Numbered from the stretch's first letter, positions 44,220-53,253 are shown. The stretch is 64,000 bases of DNA from Treponema vincentii (GCF_010365865.1 NZ_CP048020.1:1612001-1676000), one strand, 5' to 3'. Translations and numbers: made by a program. Notes: generated from the letters alone by a model not told the origin.

Positions 44220-44876
44220 GATAATGATAATCCTTGCCGTGCCCGGGGTAAATATGAATACCGACCGGTAATGTTGCTAAGAAGGGTTCCGTGATTTCGT
44301 GATAGTCTTTTTCGCTGCCGCCGGGAAGCCGCAAAATCACCTCCCTGCCCGGCAACAAATAATCACCCGAAAAAAAGATATCGTCATCAAGAAAAATACC
44401 GACACTGCCTGCGGTATGCCCGGGCAACGGCACAAAGCGGAACGTATGCTCGCGCCAGTCCAACGTACAGGCCTCGCTATATGTTTTATCTGCAGGGCGG
44501 CACACAAACGGGGTATAAGACACACCCGACTTGCCGAAAAAGGTGAGATACACCTCCATCATCCGCGACATATTGAGCCGCGCATTCTGCATCCCGACAT
44601 TACACTGCTCGCTCGCCATTACCTGCGCATCGGGAAAACGCTCCCTCATCGGCTCCAATCCCGCCGTATGATCGCAGTGCTCATGCGTTAAAAAGTATCC
44701 ATTCAGGCCGTAAGCCTTTTTGTTCCAGCACCGAAAGCGGCCCCGCAGGATCGTTCGGATCAATCACCACGCAGGGGAGCGACCTCGTTCCCGTGTCTTT
44801 CTTTATGTTCGTATATAATATAGCAGTTGCTTTCGGCCAGAGGCTCCGTCCACACCGAAATCGCTATGGCAGACAC
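44206..44876 (-). pseudogene. Metallo-beta-lactamase-fold hydrolase broken by two frameshifts
   Basis: The open C-terminal frame contains the metal motif THEHCDH (with TAGLE) and the later GHTAGSVGIF and YPGHGKDY. The N-terminus lies in other frames: from the GTG at 44874-44876 it reads SVWTEPLAESNCYIIYEHKE, then VVIDPNDPAGPLSVLEQKGL. Removing one base each from the G4 run at 44774-44777 and the A5 run at 44690-44694 (plus strand) gives one continuous MBL protein. As read, it lacks its first strand and Asp side. In context it probably hydrolysed or released an acyl thioester. Confidence 0.8.
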
Positions 44877-45113
44877 TTAAATCTCTACACCGTATTTCGC
44901 CAGAATCGTTTTGCCTTTCTCGTAAGTTGAAAATTCCAAAACATCCAGCGTACTTAAATTAATTCCGAACGTTTCTTCGATAAGGCCTACCAAGTCCATG
45001 TGCCCAACCGAATCCCATTCTTTCAAACCGCGGTACTTTAATCCGGGTAAATCCTCTTTTTTAACCGGAAAATTCTGTAAAAAAATGCGGTCATATTTTT
45101 CAAGATTTGTCAT
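44877..45113 (-). CDS. Acyl carrier protein
   Basis: A 78-residue ACP with the phosphopantetheine attachment motif WDSVGHMDLV (Ser in DSVG) and a helical body. A strong GAGGAG lies six bases before the ATG at 45113; the ATG at 45119 would overlap it. It is not the primary fatty-acid ACP by sequence but a dedicated carrier for the LuxE/LuxC genes downstream. It is followed immediately by the MBL gene and preceded by the flippase gene. Confidence 0.9.
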   Translation of the reverse strand: MTNLEKYDRIFLQNFPVKKEDLPGLKYRGLKEWDSVGHMDLVGLIEETFGINLSTLDVLEFSTYEKGKTILAKYGVEI

Positions 45114-45157
45114 TTTCATCTCCTCTATAAGTCCGTGTGTATTTTGCTTCGTATAAA

Positions 45158-46495
45158 CTATTTCATAATTAAACGATTTATACGAGATATGTCGGTTATT
45201 TTATAAGCTATAAGATATCCGATAATTGTACATAAATTAGTTAAGATAAAAGCGATAACGATCATATTATAATAAGATAAACGCAGAGAAAAAATAATAA
45301 ACGGTATGAAAAAAATATAGACAATACCTGTTTCGACAAAAACAGTATTAATAAATTTATTTCTTAATTGCATTTCTGCGCGTAAAAAAGATACGAGAGA
45401 ATCCGTCAATAGTAAAAAAATAATAGTTTTTAAATAAAATTGAAATATCCGACTATTATCAGATAATCCATAAATATTCACTATATTCGTTAGGAAAATA
45501 CGTATTATAACATAAATAAATAAAATAAAGATTGAATTTAATAGAATAGAATAAAGCTTTTCTTTAAGCGAGGTATTTCCTAAAATGACAGCAGTTCTAT
45601 AGGTGCTGATAGGTATTACGGAAATAAGGTTATTAAATTCAAATATAATACTAAATTGAAGAATAACAGGCATAGTGTAAGCAGAATCGGAATGAGCTAA
45701 TACCATTCCGTATACAATTGCCATCCCTACTTTTAATAGTACAATTCTTGAAAATTCCTTATAGATATTATTTTTTGATTTATTAACTAAAGCCATTTGA
45801 ATACGCCAATTTCTATGGAGTAAATTTACCCGCAAGCTAATTATATAGCCGACACTTGTTACTATCGTTACTAATAACGTAGCAAAAAAACAGCCGATGT
45901 ATCCAAAGATGTTTAAAAACCAGTAATCAAGAATATAATTGATAAAAATACTGATAAACGAAATAATTAAAACGATATATCCTTTTTTTTTAAAATGTAG
46001 TAATGATGTCGTACTTAATTGCAGCCAACGGAATGGAATAGTAACGGTAATTATAATCAATACGAAAAAAAACTCTTGAAACGGCATATTTAATTTTTTA
46101 TTCATTTGGAGTGTAAAAAATAAAACCATTGAAACGATAGCAGAAATACATCCAATAATTATGCCGCAATAACAAGAAAACGGGATTAAACTATTTTGAA
46201 TAGCGCCGGAACGGTAATGCGAAACAGTAACTAAGCACGTTGGAATTACTGATAGAGCAATAATAAAATCGAAAATAGAAATTTGTGAGAAAAAAGAAAG
46301 AAGAACGATTGTATTCGGGAAATTACGTAAAAAATACAAATCGGTTTGAGTCAAAATACGAGAAAAGCTGAGGGATATAAGCATAGGAAAAAATATTTTT
46401 CCCCATTCGAATACTTTTATCTCTTTAAGAAACAAGATATATCTTCTCCCTGATTGCATTCTCCAATACCATTTGTATATATTATTATTGGGCAT
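45158..46495 (-). CDS. MATE/MOP-family flippase, AT-rich
   Basis: A 445-residue membrane protein with about 12 helices of the MATE/MOP-flippase type (two related halves, with LSFSRILTQTDLYFLRNFPN near the start). It is notably more AT-rich than the genes downstream, suggesting a separate origin. It lies 44 bases before the ACP gene and reads toward the Lux-like genes, so it may export their product. A polysaccharide flippase is possible but no glycan genes are adjacent. Confidence 0.8.
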   Translation of the reverse strand: MPNNNIYKWYWRMQSGRRYILFLKEIKVFEWGKIFFPMLISLSFSRILTQTDLYFLRNFPNTIVLLSFFSQISIFDFIIALSVIPTCLVTVSHYRSGAIQNSLIPFSCYCGIIIGCISAIVSMVLFFTLQMNKKLNMPFQEFFFVLIIITVTIPFRWLQLSTTSLLHFKKKGYIVLIISFISIFINYILDYWFLNIFGYIGCFFATLLVTIVTSVGYIISLRVNLLHRNWRIQMALVNKSKNNIYKEFSRIVLLKVGMAIVYGMVLAHSDSAYTMPVILQFSIIFEFNNLISVIPISTYRTAVILGNTSLKEKLYSILLNSIFILFIYVIIRIFLTNIVNIYGLSDNSRIFQFYLKTIIFLLLTDSLVSFLRAEMQLRNKFINTVFVETGIVYIFFIPFIIFSLRLSYYNMIVIAFILTNLCTIIGYLIAYKITDISRINRLIMK

Positions 46496-46602
46496 CTTTC
46501 AAAAACTTGGTTAGATCTTTAGAAGATGCTCCATCAGCAAAGCCGATACCGAGGGTAAAAAGCGGATAGCCTTTACTCCCCAAAAAGCAGGCTGTCCTAG
46601 TA

Positions 46603-46685
46603 AACCTGTTCGAAAACTTCCGTTTCGGAACAGGTTACTTTGAAATGCGATATTCACGCATCGCGCTATCTGTGCGATGCGTGAA
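46603..46685. repeat. Two hairpins between flippase and abfT genes
   Basis: A 15-bp stem (46603-46617/46622-46636) is followed by an 11- to 12-bp stem (46653-46664/46674-46685). They resemble the window's other hairpin repeats in being unmatched to any gene. The 229-base gap has no gene. Confidence 0.55.
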
Positions 46686-46724
46686 CTCATCGGCCTGTTT
46701 GGCAGCGCAGTTATCGCATCATGC

Positions 46725-48023
46725 CTAGTATTTGCAGTTAAAGCGCTTTTCGAATTCAGCTTTTAATTCTTCGCGGAAATCGGGATGCGCAATTGCAATC
46801 AGATTATGCGCACGCTGCTTTAATGTCAAGCCTTTCAGCGCGGCAATGCCGTATTCGGTAACGACATAGTCCACATCATTGCGGCTTGTAGTAACGGCAG
46901 CGCCTTCATCCAACAGCGGAACGATCTTCGAAATCTTGCCCTTTACCGTTGCCGGCATTGCCATAATCGAAACACCGCCCTTGCTTGCGGATGCGCCGCG
47001 CACAAAGTCAACCTGTCCGCCGACGCCGGAGAACTGCTTAAGTCCGATGGTTTCGGAAGCGACTTGTCCCATCAAATCTACCTGTACGCAGGAGTTAATC
47101 GAAATCAGACAATCATTCTGTGCAACGATGAACGGGTTATTCACATAGTCAACCGGACGCATATCGACATCGGGATTATGATTGACAAAATCATACAGCC
47201 TTTTGGTACCCATCAAGAAGTTGACGATAAACTTTCCGGGATGCAGCGTCTTTTTCTTGTTGGTAATAACACCCGCTTCTGCAAGTTCGACTACGCCGTC
47301 CGAGAACATTTCGGAGTGGATACCCAAATCTTTTTTACCTTTAAGGAACAACAGAACGGCGTCGGGAATAGCGCCGATACCGAGCTGGAGAGTCGCTCCG
47401 TCGGGAATAAGCGAGGCGCAATGCTCTCCGATTGCTCTTTCTATATCACCGATCTTAGGCGGCGGCAATTCAATCAACGGTTCATTGTGTTCGACAATAA
47501 AGTCGAGGTCTTGTACTGAAACGAGACTGTTCGGGCCTGTCCACGGCATTTCCTTATTGACCTGCGCGATAACGGTTTTTGCCTGTTTTACCGCTTCCTG
47601 TGTGTAATCGACGGATACGCCGAGTGAGCACATACCGTTCTCATCGGGCGGGCTGACGGTTACCATTGCCACATCGACCGGTAAGGTTGTTCTGAACAGC
47701 CGGGGAATTTCAAAAAAGAAGCACGGCGTATAATCCGCACGTCCTGCAGCAACTGCCTCGCGTGTGCTTCCGCCGACAAACAGCGCATTGTGCCGAAAGT
47801 TTTCGGCATATTCAGGCTGGCAATACTTACCGCCGCCCATTGCAACCATGTGGACGATTTCGACATTTTTATATGCCGCGGCATTATCCACCATCGCATT
47901 CACCAAGTGAGCAGGTTCACCGCAGGCATGGCCGATCACAACGCGGTTTCCCGACTTAATGTGCTTGACAGCCTCTGCAGCAGTTGTCAAATGCTCCTGA
48001 TAATACTTCTTCCAATCAGACAT
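46725..48023 (-). CDS. abfT: 4-hydroxybutyrate CoA-transferase
   Basis: Transfers CoA to 4-hydroxybutyrate, the second step in its fermentation via crotonyl-CoA. The 432-residue protein matches the acetyl-CoA hydrolase/transferase family: SGNRVVIGHACGEPAHLVNAMVD, QLGIGAIPDAVLLFL, GGQVDFVRGASASKGG, and the catalytic Glu region HSEMFSDGVVELAE. I start at 48023 because AAAGGAG lies just upstream of that ATG. It is the distal gene of the permease/Nfu/FabZ-fusion operon. Confidence 0.9.
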   Translation of the reverse strand: MSDWKKYYQEHLTTAAEAVKHIKSGNRVVIGHACGEPAHLVNAMVDNAAAYKNVEIVHMVAMGGGKYCQPEYAENFRHNALFVGGSTREAVAAGRADYTPCFFFEIPRLFRTTLPVDVAMVTVSPPDENGMCSLGVSVDYTQEAVKQAKTVIAQVNKEMPWTGPNSLVSVQDLDFIVEHNEPLIELPPPKIGDIERAIGEHCASLIPDGATLQLGIGAIPDAVLLFLKGKKDLGIHSEMFSDGVVELAEAGVITNKKKTLHPGKFIVNFLMGTKRLYDFVNHNPDVDMRPVDYVNNPFIVAQNDCLISINSCVQVDLMGQVASETIGLKQFSGVGGQVDFVRGASASKGGVSIMAMPATVKGKISKIVPLLDEGAAVTTSRNDVDYVVTEYGIAALKGLTLKQRAHNLIAIAHPDFREELKAEFEKRFNCKY

Positions 48024-48051
48024 ACGATACTCCTTTCCATACATTTTTTAT

Positions 48052-48094
48052 GTTTTGAAATACGTTCGTGCGCTGCACAAACGTATTTCAAAAC
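48052..48094. repeat. Near-perfect 20-bp stem hairpin upstream of abfT
   Basis: Arms 48052-48071 and 48075-48094 (GTTTTGAAATACGTTCGTGC and its complement, one mismatch) with a three-base loop. It separates the FabZ-fusion gene from abfT on the same strand. It could act as an attenuator or RNA-stability element. Confidence 0.5.
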
Positions 48095-48153
48095 CCGTTA
48101 AGAGTGCTCGGAAACTGCGATTCCCGAGTCTTTCTTTAAAAACATCCGTTCCC

Positions 48154-48888
48154 TTACCGCATGGCAAGGGTTACTTCGGCATCGGCGGCTAAATCACCGT
48201 CCGAAAAGATTTGGCCGTGGCAGCTCACCCAGCCTAATTCCGCCCGCTCTTCCAAAAGCGTACTGTAGATTTCAAGCGTATCGCCCAAAAGAATTTTCTT
48301 GCGGAAGTTCGCTTTTTTAATTCCCATAAAGAGCGGGGTTTTACCGGCATACCGATCGAGCGTTAACAGCAAAATGTCCGCCGCCTGAGCAATCGCTTCA
48401 ACGGCGCACACTCCCGGAAATATCGGATTATCGGGAAAGTGCCCTTTTAACAAACTCAACTCAGGCGTAACGGAAAAGGACGCCTTAACTTCCTTACCGG
48501 GAACAAGCGTAGAGACCGTGTCGATAAACAGCATCGGCGGCCGCTGCGGCAGTATTTCCAACACTTGCTCATGGGTTAACGAACGCTCCTCTTGTTTCGC
48601 ACACGCTTCCGCACAAACTTCCTTAATAAAATCCCGTGCCGGTAAAAGGTCTTCCCAGCCGCCGATTTTAAACAAGCGGCCTGCCGGTACGGAAATATCA
48701 TCGCGTTTTGCACAATCGGTCGGACAGCCCGCAACGATAAGCGCGGCCGGATAAGGAGTTCCCGGCTGCGCCGTTACGAACTCAACCTCCGGCACCAGCG
48801 TTTCAAGGCGGCGAATAACGGCAACCCGGTCGTACCGGTTATTACATCCGCCGCAATAGCGTACACCGATCGAAATCTTATCCGCCAT
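48154..48888 (-). CDS. Fusion of a Cys-rich domain with a FabZ-like hot-dog dehydratase
   Basis: The 244-residue protein has two parts. Residues 1-100 form a cysteine-rich domain with pairs C12/C15 (CGGC), C55/C59 and C92/C96. Residues about 105-240 are FabZ-like: EILPQRPPMLFIDTV, then KGHFPDNPIFPGV with His150 and EAIAQAAD with Glu164, the expected catalytic pair. I know of no common fusion like this. It overlaps the Nfu gene by 11 bases, so both belong to the 4-hydroxybutyrate operon. It may act on 3-hydroxyacyl- or crotonyl-CoA-like intermediates; the cysteine domain may bind a metal or Fe-S cluster. The function is inferred. Confidence 0.8.
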   Translation of the reverse strand: MADKISIGVRYCGGCNNRYDRVAVIRRLETLVPEVEFVTAQPGTPYPAALIVAGCPTDCAKRDDISVPAGRLFKIGGWEDLLPARDFIKEVCAEACAKQEERSLTHEQVLEILPQRPPMLFIDTVSTLVPGKEVKASFSVTPELSLLKGHFPDNPIFPGVCAVEAIAQAADILLLTLDRYAGKTPLFMGIKKANFRKKILLGDTLEIYSTLLEERAELGWVSCHGQIFSDGDLAADAEVTLAMR

Positions 48889-49162
48889 GGCGTTGTTTTA
48901 AAATGGATCGAGCCTCATCCAACAAACTCTGACTCACTTCATTTATTAAAACGGCTTGTTTTACTTCCGGCATGTGTTCCATCAGCTCTGTTTGAATAAG
49001 ATTCTCGGTGGTAAAATCGGCAGCGGGACAGCCCGCACAATGCCCGTGTAATTTGAACTTAACTACACCATCGGTAAAATCCACGACCTGCATATCGCCG
49101 CCGTGAGCTCTCAACAGCGGCCGCACATAAGTATCCAATGTCTTTTCCAGTTCCTCGTACAT
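48878..49162 (-). CDS. Nfu-type Fe-S cluster carrier
   Basis: A 94-residue protein consisting of the NifU C-terminal (Nfu) domain with the cluster-binding motif CAGCPAAD (C42/C45). It probably transfers Fe-S clusters to the dehydratase of this locus, an enzyme that needs a [4Fe-4S] cluster. I start at 49162 because AAAGGAG lies just upstream; the longer frame from 49183 reads through it. It overlaps the FabZ-fusion gene. Confidence 0.88.
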   Translation of the reverse strand: MYEELEKTLDTYVRPLLRAHGGDMQVVDFTDGVVKFKLHGHCAGCPAADFTTENLIQTELMEHMPEVKQAVLINEVSQSLLDEARSILKQRHGG

Positions 49163-49256
49163 GCAGGCATCTCCTTTTGCCAATAAAATTTTTTTCTATA
49201 CAATAGCCGATTATTTCGTTCGATTTACCTTGGAATGGAACTTAATCGGCTGCATA

Positions 49257-49295
49257 GAGGCTGTCCCAAAAATCAGTTATTCTCAAGACAGCCTC
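49257..49295 (-). terminator. Hairpin between permease and Nfu genes
   Basis: GAGGCTGTC (49257-49265) pairs with GACAGCCTC (49287-49295) around a long AT-rich loop. It falls between the permease stop and the Nfu start on the minus strand. A partial terminator would set different expression of the two parts. A related CTGTCCAAAAAC hairpin forms the 3' end of dxr. Confidence 0.45.
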
Positions 49296-49365
49296 GTACT
49301 ATTCATCCATACGGAGAGCTTAATGCCCGCCGTTTCCCGGCAACGTTCTACGTTGAGGACGATAA

Positions 49366-50757
49366 TTAGTTTTCTGCCTTTTCGGCCTGCTTTGCAGCTT
49401 CTTTTTTGTTCGAATCATAGAGCAGTACAAAAAGAACAAGACCGACGACGAGCCCCCATGCGGCGCCACGCATTGCCAAAACAGCGCCCATAACACCGCA
49501 AATACCGCGTTCAATATTGGTTTTGCACATATTCATCGCAAGCTGCGTACAAATATATCCTTGTACGATCAGCGTTAACGAAAGCGCAAGCGGCAAAGAC
49601 GGCTGCAACAGAGAAGAAATAGGCAGCAGCGCAACGGCTACGAATGTCGAAAGACGGAACGTACCGAAACCGCTATAAATTGATTCCATCGCTTTCGGAC
49701 TTTCCTTATAACGCTGAGAAACTGCTGCGGTAACAGCTGCCCACAGCGGGCCGCACATTTGCGTATACGGACAGGTCATTGACATTGCCACATTACGAAT
49801 ACCGCTAACGAGGTTCGACCGGTTTGCGTTAAAGTCGATCTTTTCATCCTGCCGAACTTCATCGGCTTCTCTGATGAGTGCTTCCGACGTAACAAAGTCG
49901 CCGAATGCGATGATATACGTAACAATCGCTACGGGAATGGCAGCAGCCCAAACTTTCATACTCGGCCATCCGATTGCGAATGGAGAAAGCTGATTCCAAA
50001 TATCCGCAAAATCGGGCACTTTAATAAGCGGCCACCATTGTACATGGGGAATGGCAAATTCGCCGGCGAGCAGGCCCACTACGACACCAATTAAAATTGC
50101 AGGCAGCATACCGAATTTACCGATTGAATCGATGAGTTTATTCTTCCTACGCATATCCGCCCAAATCGGGCTGAATAAACAAAAATACGCCACGATAATT
50201 CCGATAGTGATGGAAATGGGATATTTATCAAAACGGCCGGTAGCCTTAAATTCACCTAAAACAGCCGCAATACCACCACCCATCAAAACACCGGCTTTTA
50301 CGGAATTCGGCACGACTTTAACCATCTTACCGCCCAAACCGGTGATGCCGAATACCAAAAAGATAAGTCCGAGACACATCTGCACGGCAATCAAGGCTTG
50401 AGTCCGCTCCAGTCCCATTACATAGCCGTTAGTTAAAAAGGCCGTAATCAGCGGGATTGCGGGTGTAACCCATCCCGGAACGACCGGATCGCCGAGTAAT
50501 ACATGCAGCGTATAGAAGAAGCCGTTGATGATAACCATCGATAACGCTACTTCATAGCTTACGCCCAAGACTTCGGTTAATACCGGAATAGCTCCCAAAC
50601 AGGTCGCGCACATAAAGAGCGCCTGAAACATCTCCGGAAAAGACCACGCATAGTGAATGAAAGGTAACCGAATCTTAAACGGTCCCGCCGGCCAATACGC
50701 TTGCTCACCGCCGTACTCACGATAGCGGCTTTTAAACTGCATTTGCGCATCTGTCAT
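49366..50757 (-). CDS. Permease of the 4-hydroxybutyrate locus (NCS2/DUF3360-like)
   Basis: A 463-residue membrane protein with about 12 predicted helices and the stretch LLGDPVVPGWVTPAIPLITA characteristic of a permease family related to the nucleobase/ascorbate (NCS2) type. A close relative, frame-broken, is encoded at 53362-54838. Both lie in the 4-hydroxybutyrate module, so transport of 4-hydroxybutyrate or a similar short carboxylate is my inference, not a family fact. The AGGGGG ribosome-binding site supports start 50757. A sigma-54 promoter lies upstream. Confidence 0.82.
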   Translation of the reverse strand: MTDAQMQFKSRYREYGGEQAYWPAGPFKIRLPFIHYAWSFPEMFQALFMCATCLGAIPVLTEVLGVSYEVALSMVIINGFFYTLHVLLGDPVVPGWVTPAIPLITAFLTNGYVMGLERTQALIAVQMCLGLIFLVFGITGLGGKMVKVVPNSVKAGVLMGGGIAAVLGEFKATGRFDKYPISITIGIIVAYFCLFSPIWADMRRKNKLIDSIGKFGMLPAILIGVVVGLLAGEFAIPHVQWWPLIKVPDFADIWNQLSPFAIGWPSMKVWAAAIPVAIVTYIIAFGDFVTSEALIREADEVRQDEKIDFNANRSNLVSGIRNVAMSMTCPYTQMCGPLWAAVTAAVSQRYKESPKAMESIYSGFGTFRLSTFVAVALLPISSLLQPSLPLALSLTLIVQGYICTQLAMNMCKTNIERGICGVMGAVLAMRGAAWGLVVGLVLFVLLYDSNKKEAAKQAEKAEN

Positions 50758-50850
50758 AAAATTCCCCCTTAAAGCCTTTCTTAAATCAAGACTTTATCAT
50801 TTACCGCACTGGTCATTCAACACTACTGCGGCCTATATAGTTATTATATA

Positions 50851-50866
50851 AGCAATATCTATGCCA
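50851..50866 (-). promoter_or_regulatory. Sigma-54 promoter for the minus-strand 4-hydroxybutyrate operon
   Basis: On the minus strand TGGCAT (50861-50866), five bases, TTGCT (50851-50855) form a -24/-12 element of sigma-54 type (consensus TGGCAC-N5-TTGCW), with one base different in the -24. It reads toward the permease gene, about 95 bases upstream of its ATG. It faces a second such site at 51625-51640 reading the other way. Confidence 0.65.
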
Positions 50867-50929
50867 ATCTCCCCTTTTGCAAATAGATGACGCATCTACT
50901 TCGTTGCTGCGCACAAATTAATCCTCAAC

Positions 50930-51258
50930 GTATCAGAACCGCCACGGACGGCGGTGGGTTTATGCAGTAGCGAGTTTTTCGCTAGAAAAACTCGTCGTTG
51001 AACAACGTACACGGATGTACGTTGTTCAACAGGTTATTTTCAAAAGCAGTGTTCCCATGCAGTAGCAATATTTGTGAAAGCAAAATATTACTTCTGAAGA
51101 TCCTCAACGTATCAGAACGTCCACGGATAGACGGGAAATCAACAACCTCGACGCAAGCGTCGGGATATTAAACCCTCCGCACGAATAAAACAAGAGCGAT
51201 GTTTTTGCTGTGCAAAAACTCGCCGTCAGCAAATGTACACGGATGTACATTTGCTGAC
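50930..51258. repeat. Structured hairpin repeat, family I: several units
   Basis: Includes a CCGCC/GGCGG stem with loop ACGGAC near 50940, a hairpin with TTTTTC/GAAAAA arms (about 50973-50991), and 15-bp stems at 50997-51011/51016-51030 and 51225-51239/51244-51258, both with loop CGGA. The linker TCCTCAACGTATCAGAAC occurs twice (near 50922 and 51102) and in reverse near 41196. A more degraded unit lies at 51055-51100. Confidence 0.85.
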
Positions 51259-51624
51259 ATCGATAATTATGGTATTTTTTAAAAAAAAGCGGCTTTTTAG
51301 CATTTCCGTGGGGTTCACCAGCAACAGTACAAATAGTCTAAATGTAAGCTATATCTAACTTTACAAATTACACTTCACTCAATATTTTGGTTCATTTATA
51401 AACCGGTTCGTTTGGTTGGCTCATAAATGTACCGATCATCATCCCCAATGCAGAACGCAGACGCAAAACGTCAGGTAATAAACACTCCACATAAACGAAA
51501 AAAAATAAGATGACAGCAAAAACATTAATCCTTCTTTCCTGAGAGAAATTTTGTCTAGTAGACCGGCAAATACATCAGGGAGAATAATTAAAAAAAGGGT
51601 ATAACACATTCGATATACATACGT

Positions 51625-51640
51625 TGGCACAAAAATTGCT
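51625..51640 (+). promoter_or_regulatory. Sigma-54 promoter upstream of abfD
   Basis: TGGCAC (51625-51630), five A's, TTGCT (51636-51640) match the sigma-54 consensus exactly, with the GG and GC doublets ten bases apart. It lies 60 bases before the abfD ATG. Such promoters need an AAA+ activator; none is encoded in this window. Confidence 0.8.
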
Positions 51641-51699
51641 TTATGATTAATAAGACGTCTACCTTGTATAGACAAATAAACAAAGTAAGGAGTATGCAC

Positions 51700-53151
51700 A
51701 TGGCACTTATGACAGGCGAACAGTATGTTGAGAGTATGCGTAAACTGAATCTGCAAGTTTACATGTTCGGAAAAAAAGTTGACAATGTTGTTGACAATCC
51801 GATTCTTCGGCCGTCCCTGAACTCGGTGAAGGCTACTTATGATCTGGCTCAGATGCCGGAATATGAAGATTTAATGACCGTTAAATCTTCTTTGACCGGA
51901 AAGAAGATCAACCGCTTCACACATATTCATCAGAGTCCTGAGGATCTGATTAAAAAGGTAAAGATGCAGCGGCTTTGCGGACAAAAAACCGCAGCTTGCT
52001 TCCAGCGCTGTGTCGGTATGGATGCGTTTAACGCCGTTTACAGCACAACGTATGAGCTCGATGAAAAATATGGAACTCACTATCATGAAAACTTCAAAAA
52101 GTTTATTCAGCATGTTCAGGATGAAGACCTGACCGTAGACGGCGCAATGACCGACCCGAAAGGAGACCGCTCTTTGGCGCCCCATGCTCAAACCGATCCC
52201 GACTTATACCTCCATGTCGTGGAACGGAGAGCTGACGGTATCGTGGTTCGTGGTGCAAAAGCGCACCAAACCGGTTTTATCAATTCACACGAAGTTATCG
52301 TTATGCCGACCATCGCAATGGGCGAAGATGACAAAGACTATGCAGTAGCCTTTGCCTGCCCGACCGATGCGAAAGGTATCTTCATGATTGTCGGACGCCA
52401 GAGCTGCGACACCAGAAAGCTGGAAGGTTCCGAAATCGATGTCGGTAACTCAACCTACGGCGGAACCGAAGCTTTGGTTATCTTCGATAACGTATTTATT
52501 CCGAACGATCACATCTTCCTGAACGGAGAATTTGAATTTGCCGGTATGTTGGTTGAACGTTTTGCAGGATATCACCGCCAGTCTTACGGCGGATGCAAGG
52601 TCGGCGTCGGTGACGTTCTTATCGGTGCGGCGGCAGTTGCGGCAGACTACAACGGCGCGCAGAAAGCTTCTCACGTTAAAGACAAGCTGATTGAAATGAC
52701 CCACCTGAACGAAACGCTGTACTGCTGCGGTATCGCATGTTCGGCAGAAGGTACCAAGACCAAATCCGGTAACTACCTTATCGACCTGCTGCTTGCCAAC
52801 GTCTGTAAGCAGAACGTTACACGCTTCCCGTATGAAATCGCACGCCTTGCAGAAGATATCGCAGGCGGCTTGATGGTAACTGCTCCGGCAGAATCCGATC
52901 TGCGCGATCCCAAACTCGGACCGTACGTTGTCAAATACTTGCAGGGTGTTGCCTCCGTTTCTACCGAAAACCGCTTACGCATTCTCCGCTTGATCGAAAA
53001 CCTGACCCTCGGCAGTGCCGCAGTCGGTTATCGCACAGAGTCCATGCACGGCGCCGGTTCTCCGCAGGCACAGCGCATCATGATTTCTCGCCAAGGTAAC
53101 CTTGCAATGAAGAAAAAGCTTGCAAAGGATATCGCGAAGATTAAGGAATAG
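51700..53151 (+). CDS. abfD: 4-hydroxybutyryl-CoA dehydratase / vinylacetyl-CoA isomerase
   Basis: Dehydrates 4-hydroxybutyryl-CoA to crotonyl-CoA by a radical mechanism using FAD and a [4Fe-4S] cluster. The 483-residue protein retains the cluster ligands by pattern: C100 and C104 (ACFQRC), and H292 with C299 (HRQSYGGC), matching the known C99/C103/H292/C299 of the Clostridium enzyme. AAGGAG lies seven bases upstream of the ATG at 51700; a frame from 51643 has no such site. A perfect sigma-54 promoter precedes it. It is followed by a Rho-independent terminator. Confidence 0.94.
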   Translation: MALMTGEQYVESMRKLNLQVYMFGKKVDNVVDNPILRPSLNSVKATYDLAQMPEYEDLMTVKSSLTGKKINRFTHIHQSPEDLIKKVKMQRLCGQKTAACFQRCVGMDAFNAVYSTTYELDEKYGTHYHENFKKFIQHVQDEDLTVDGAMTDPKGDRSLAPHAQTDPDLYLHVVERRADGIVVRGAKAHQTGFINSHEVIVMPTIAMGEDDKDYAVAFACPTDAKGIFMIVGRQSCDTRKLEGSEIDVGNSTYGGTEALVIFDNVFIPNDHIFLNGEFEFAGMLVERFAGYHRQSYGGCKVGVGDVLIGAAAVAADYNGAQKASHVKDKLIEMTHLNETLYCCGIACSAEGTKTKSGNYLIDLLLANVCKQNVTRFPYEIARLAEDIAGGLMVTAPAESDLRDPKLGPYVVKYLQGVASVSTENRLRILRLIENLTLGSAAVGYRTESMHGAGSPQAQRIMISRQGNLAMKKKLAKDIAKIKE

Positions 53152-53222
53152 TGCCGCCTAAGAACTTTAACTGCGGTTGCTAATGATGACATACCGCAGC
53201 TATAGAGGCGAAACTTACGAAC

Positions 53223-53253
53223 AAAGGCAGGGCCAATAACCCTGCCTTTTTTT
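53223..53253 (+). terminator. Rho-independent terminator after abfD
   Basis: A 10-bp GC-rich stem (AAAGGCAGGG/CCCTGCCTTT, 53223-53232/53240-53249) is followed by a T-run ending at 53253. It ends the abfD transcript, so the permease/dehydrogenase genes downstream need their own promoter or readthrough. Confidence 0.85.

Larger units (their letters stand above)
50758..51699. other. Divergent control region of the 4-hydroxybutyrate module
   Basis: No gene is seen in these 942 bases. They contain two divergent sigma-54 promoters, the family I hairpin repeats at 50930-51258 and a GGTTCATTT/GGTTCGTTT direct repeat with an AACCGGTT palindrome at about 51389-51413 that could be an upstream activator site. 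The latter is a guess. Confidence 0.6.
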
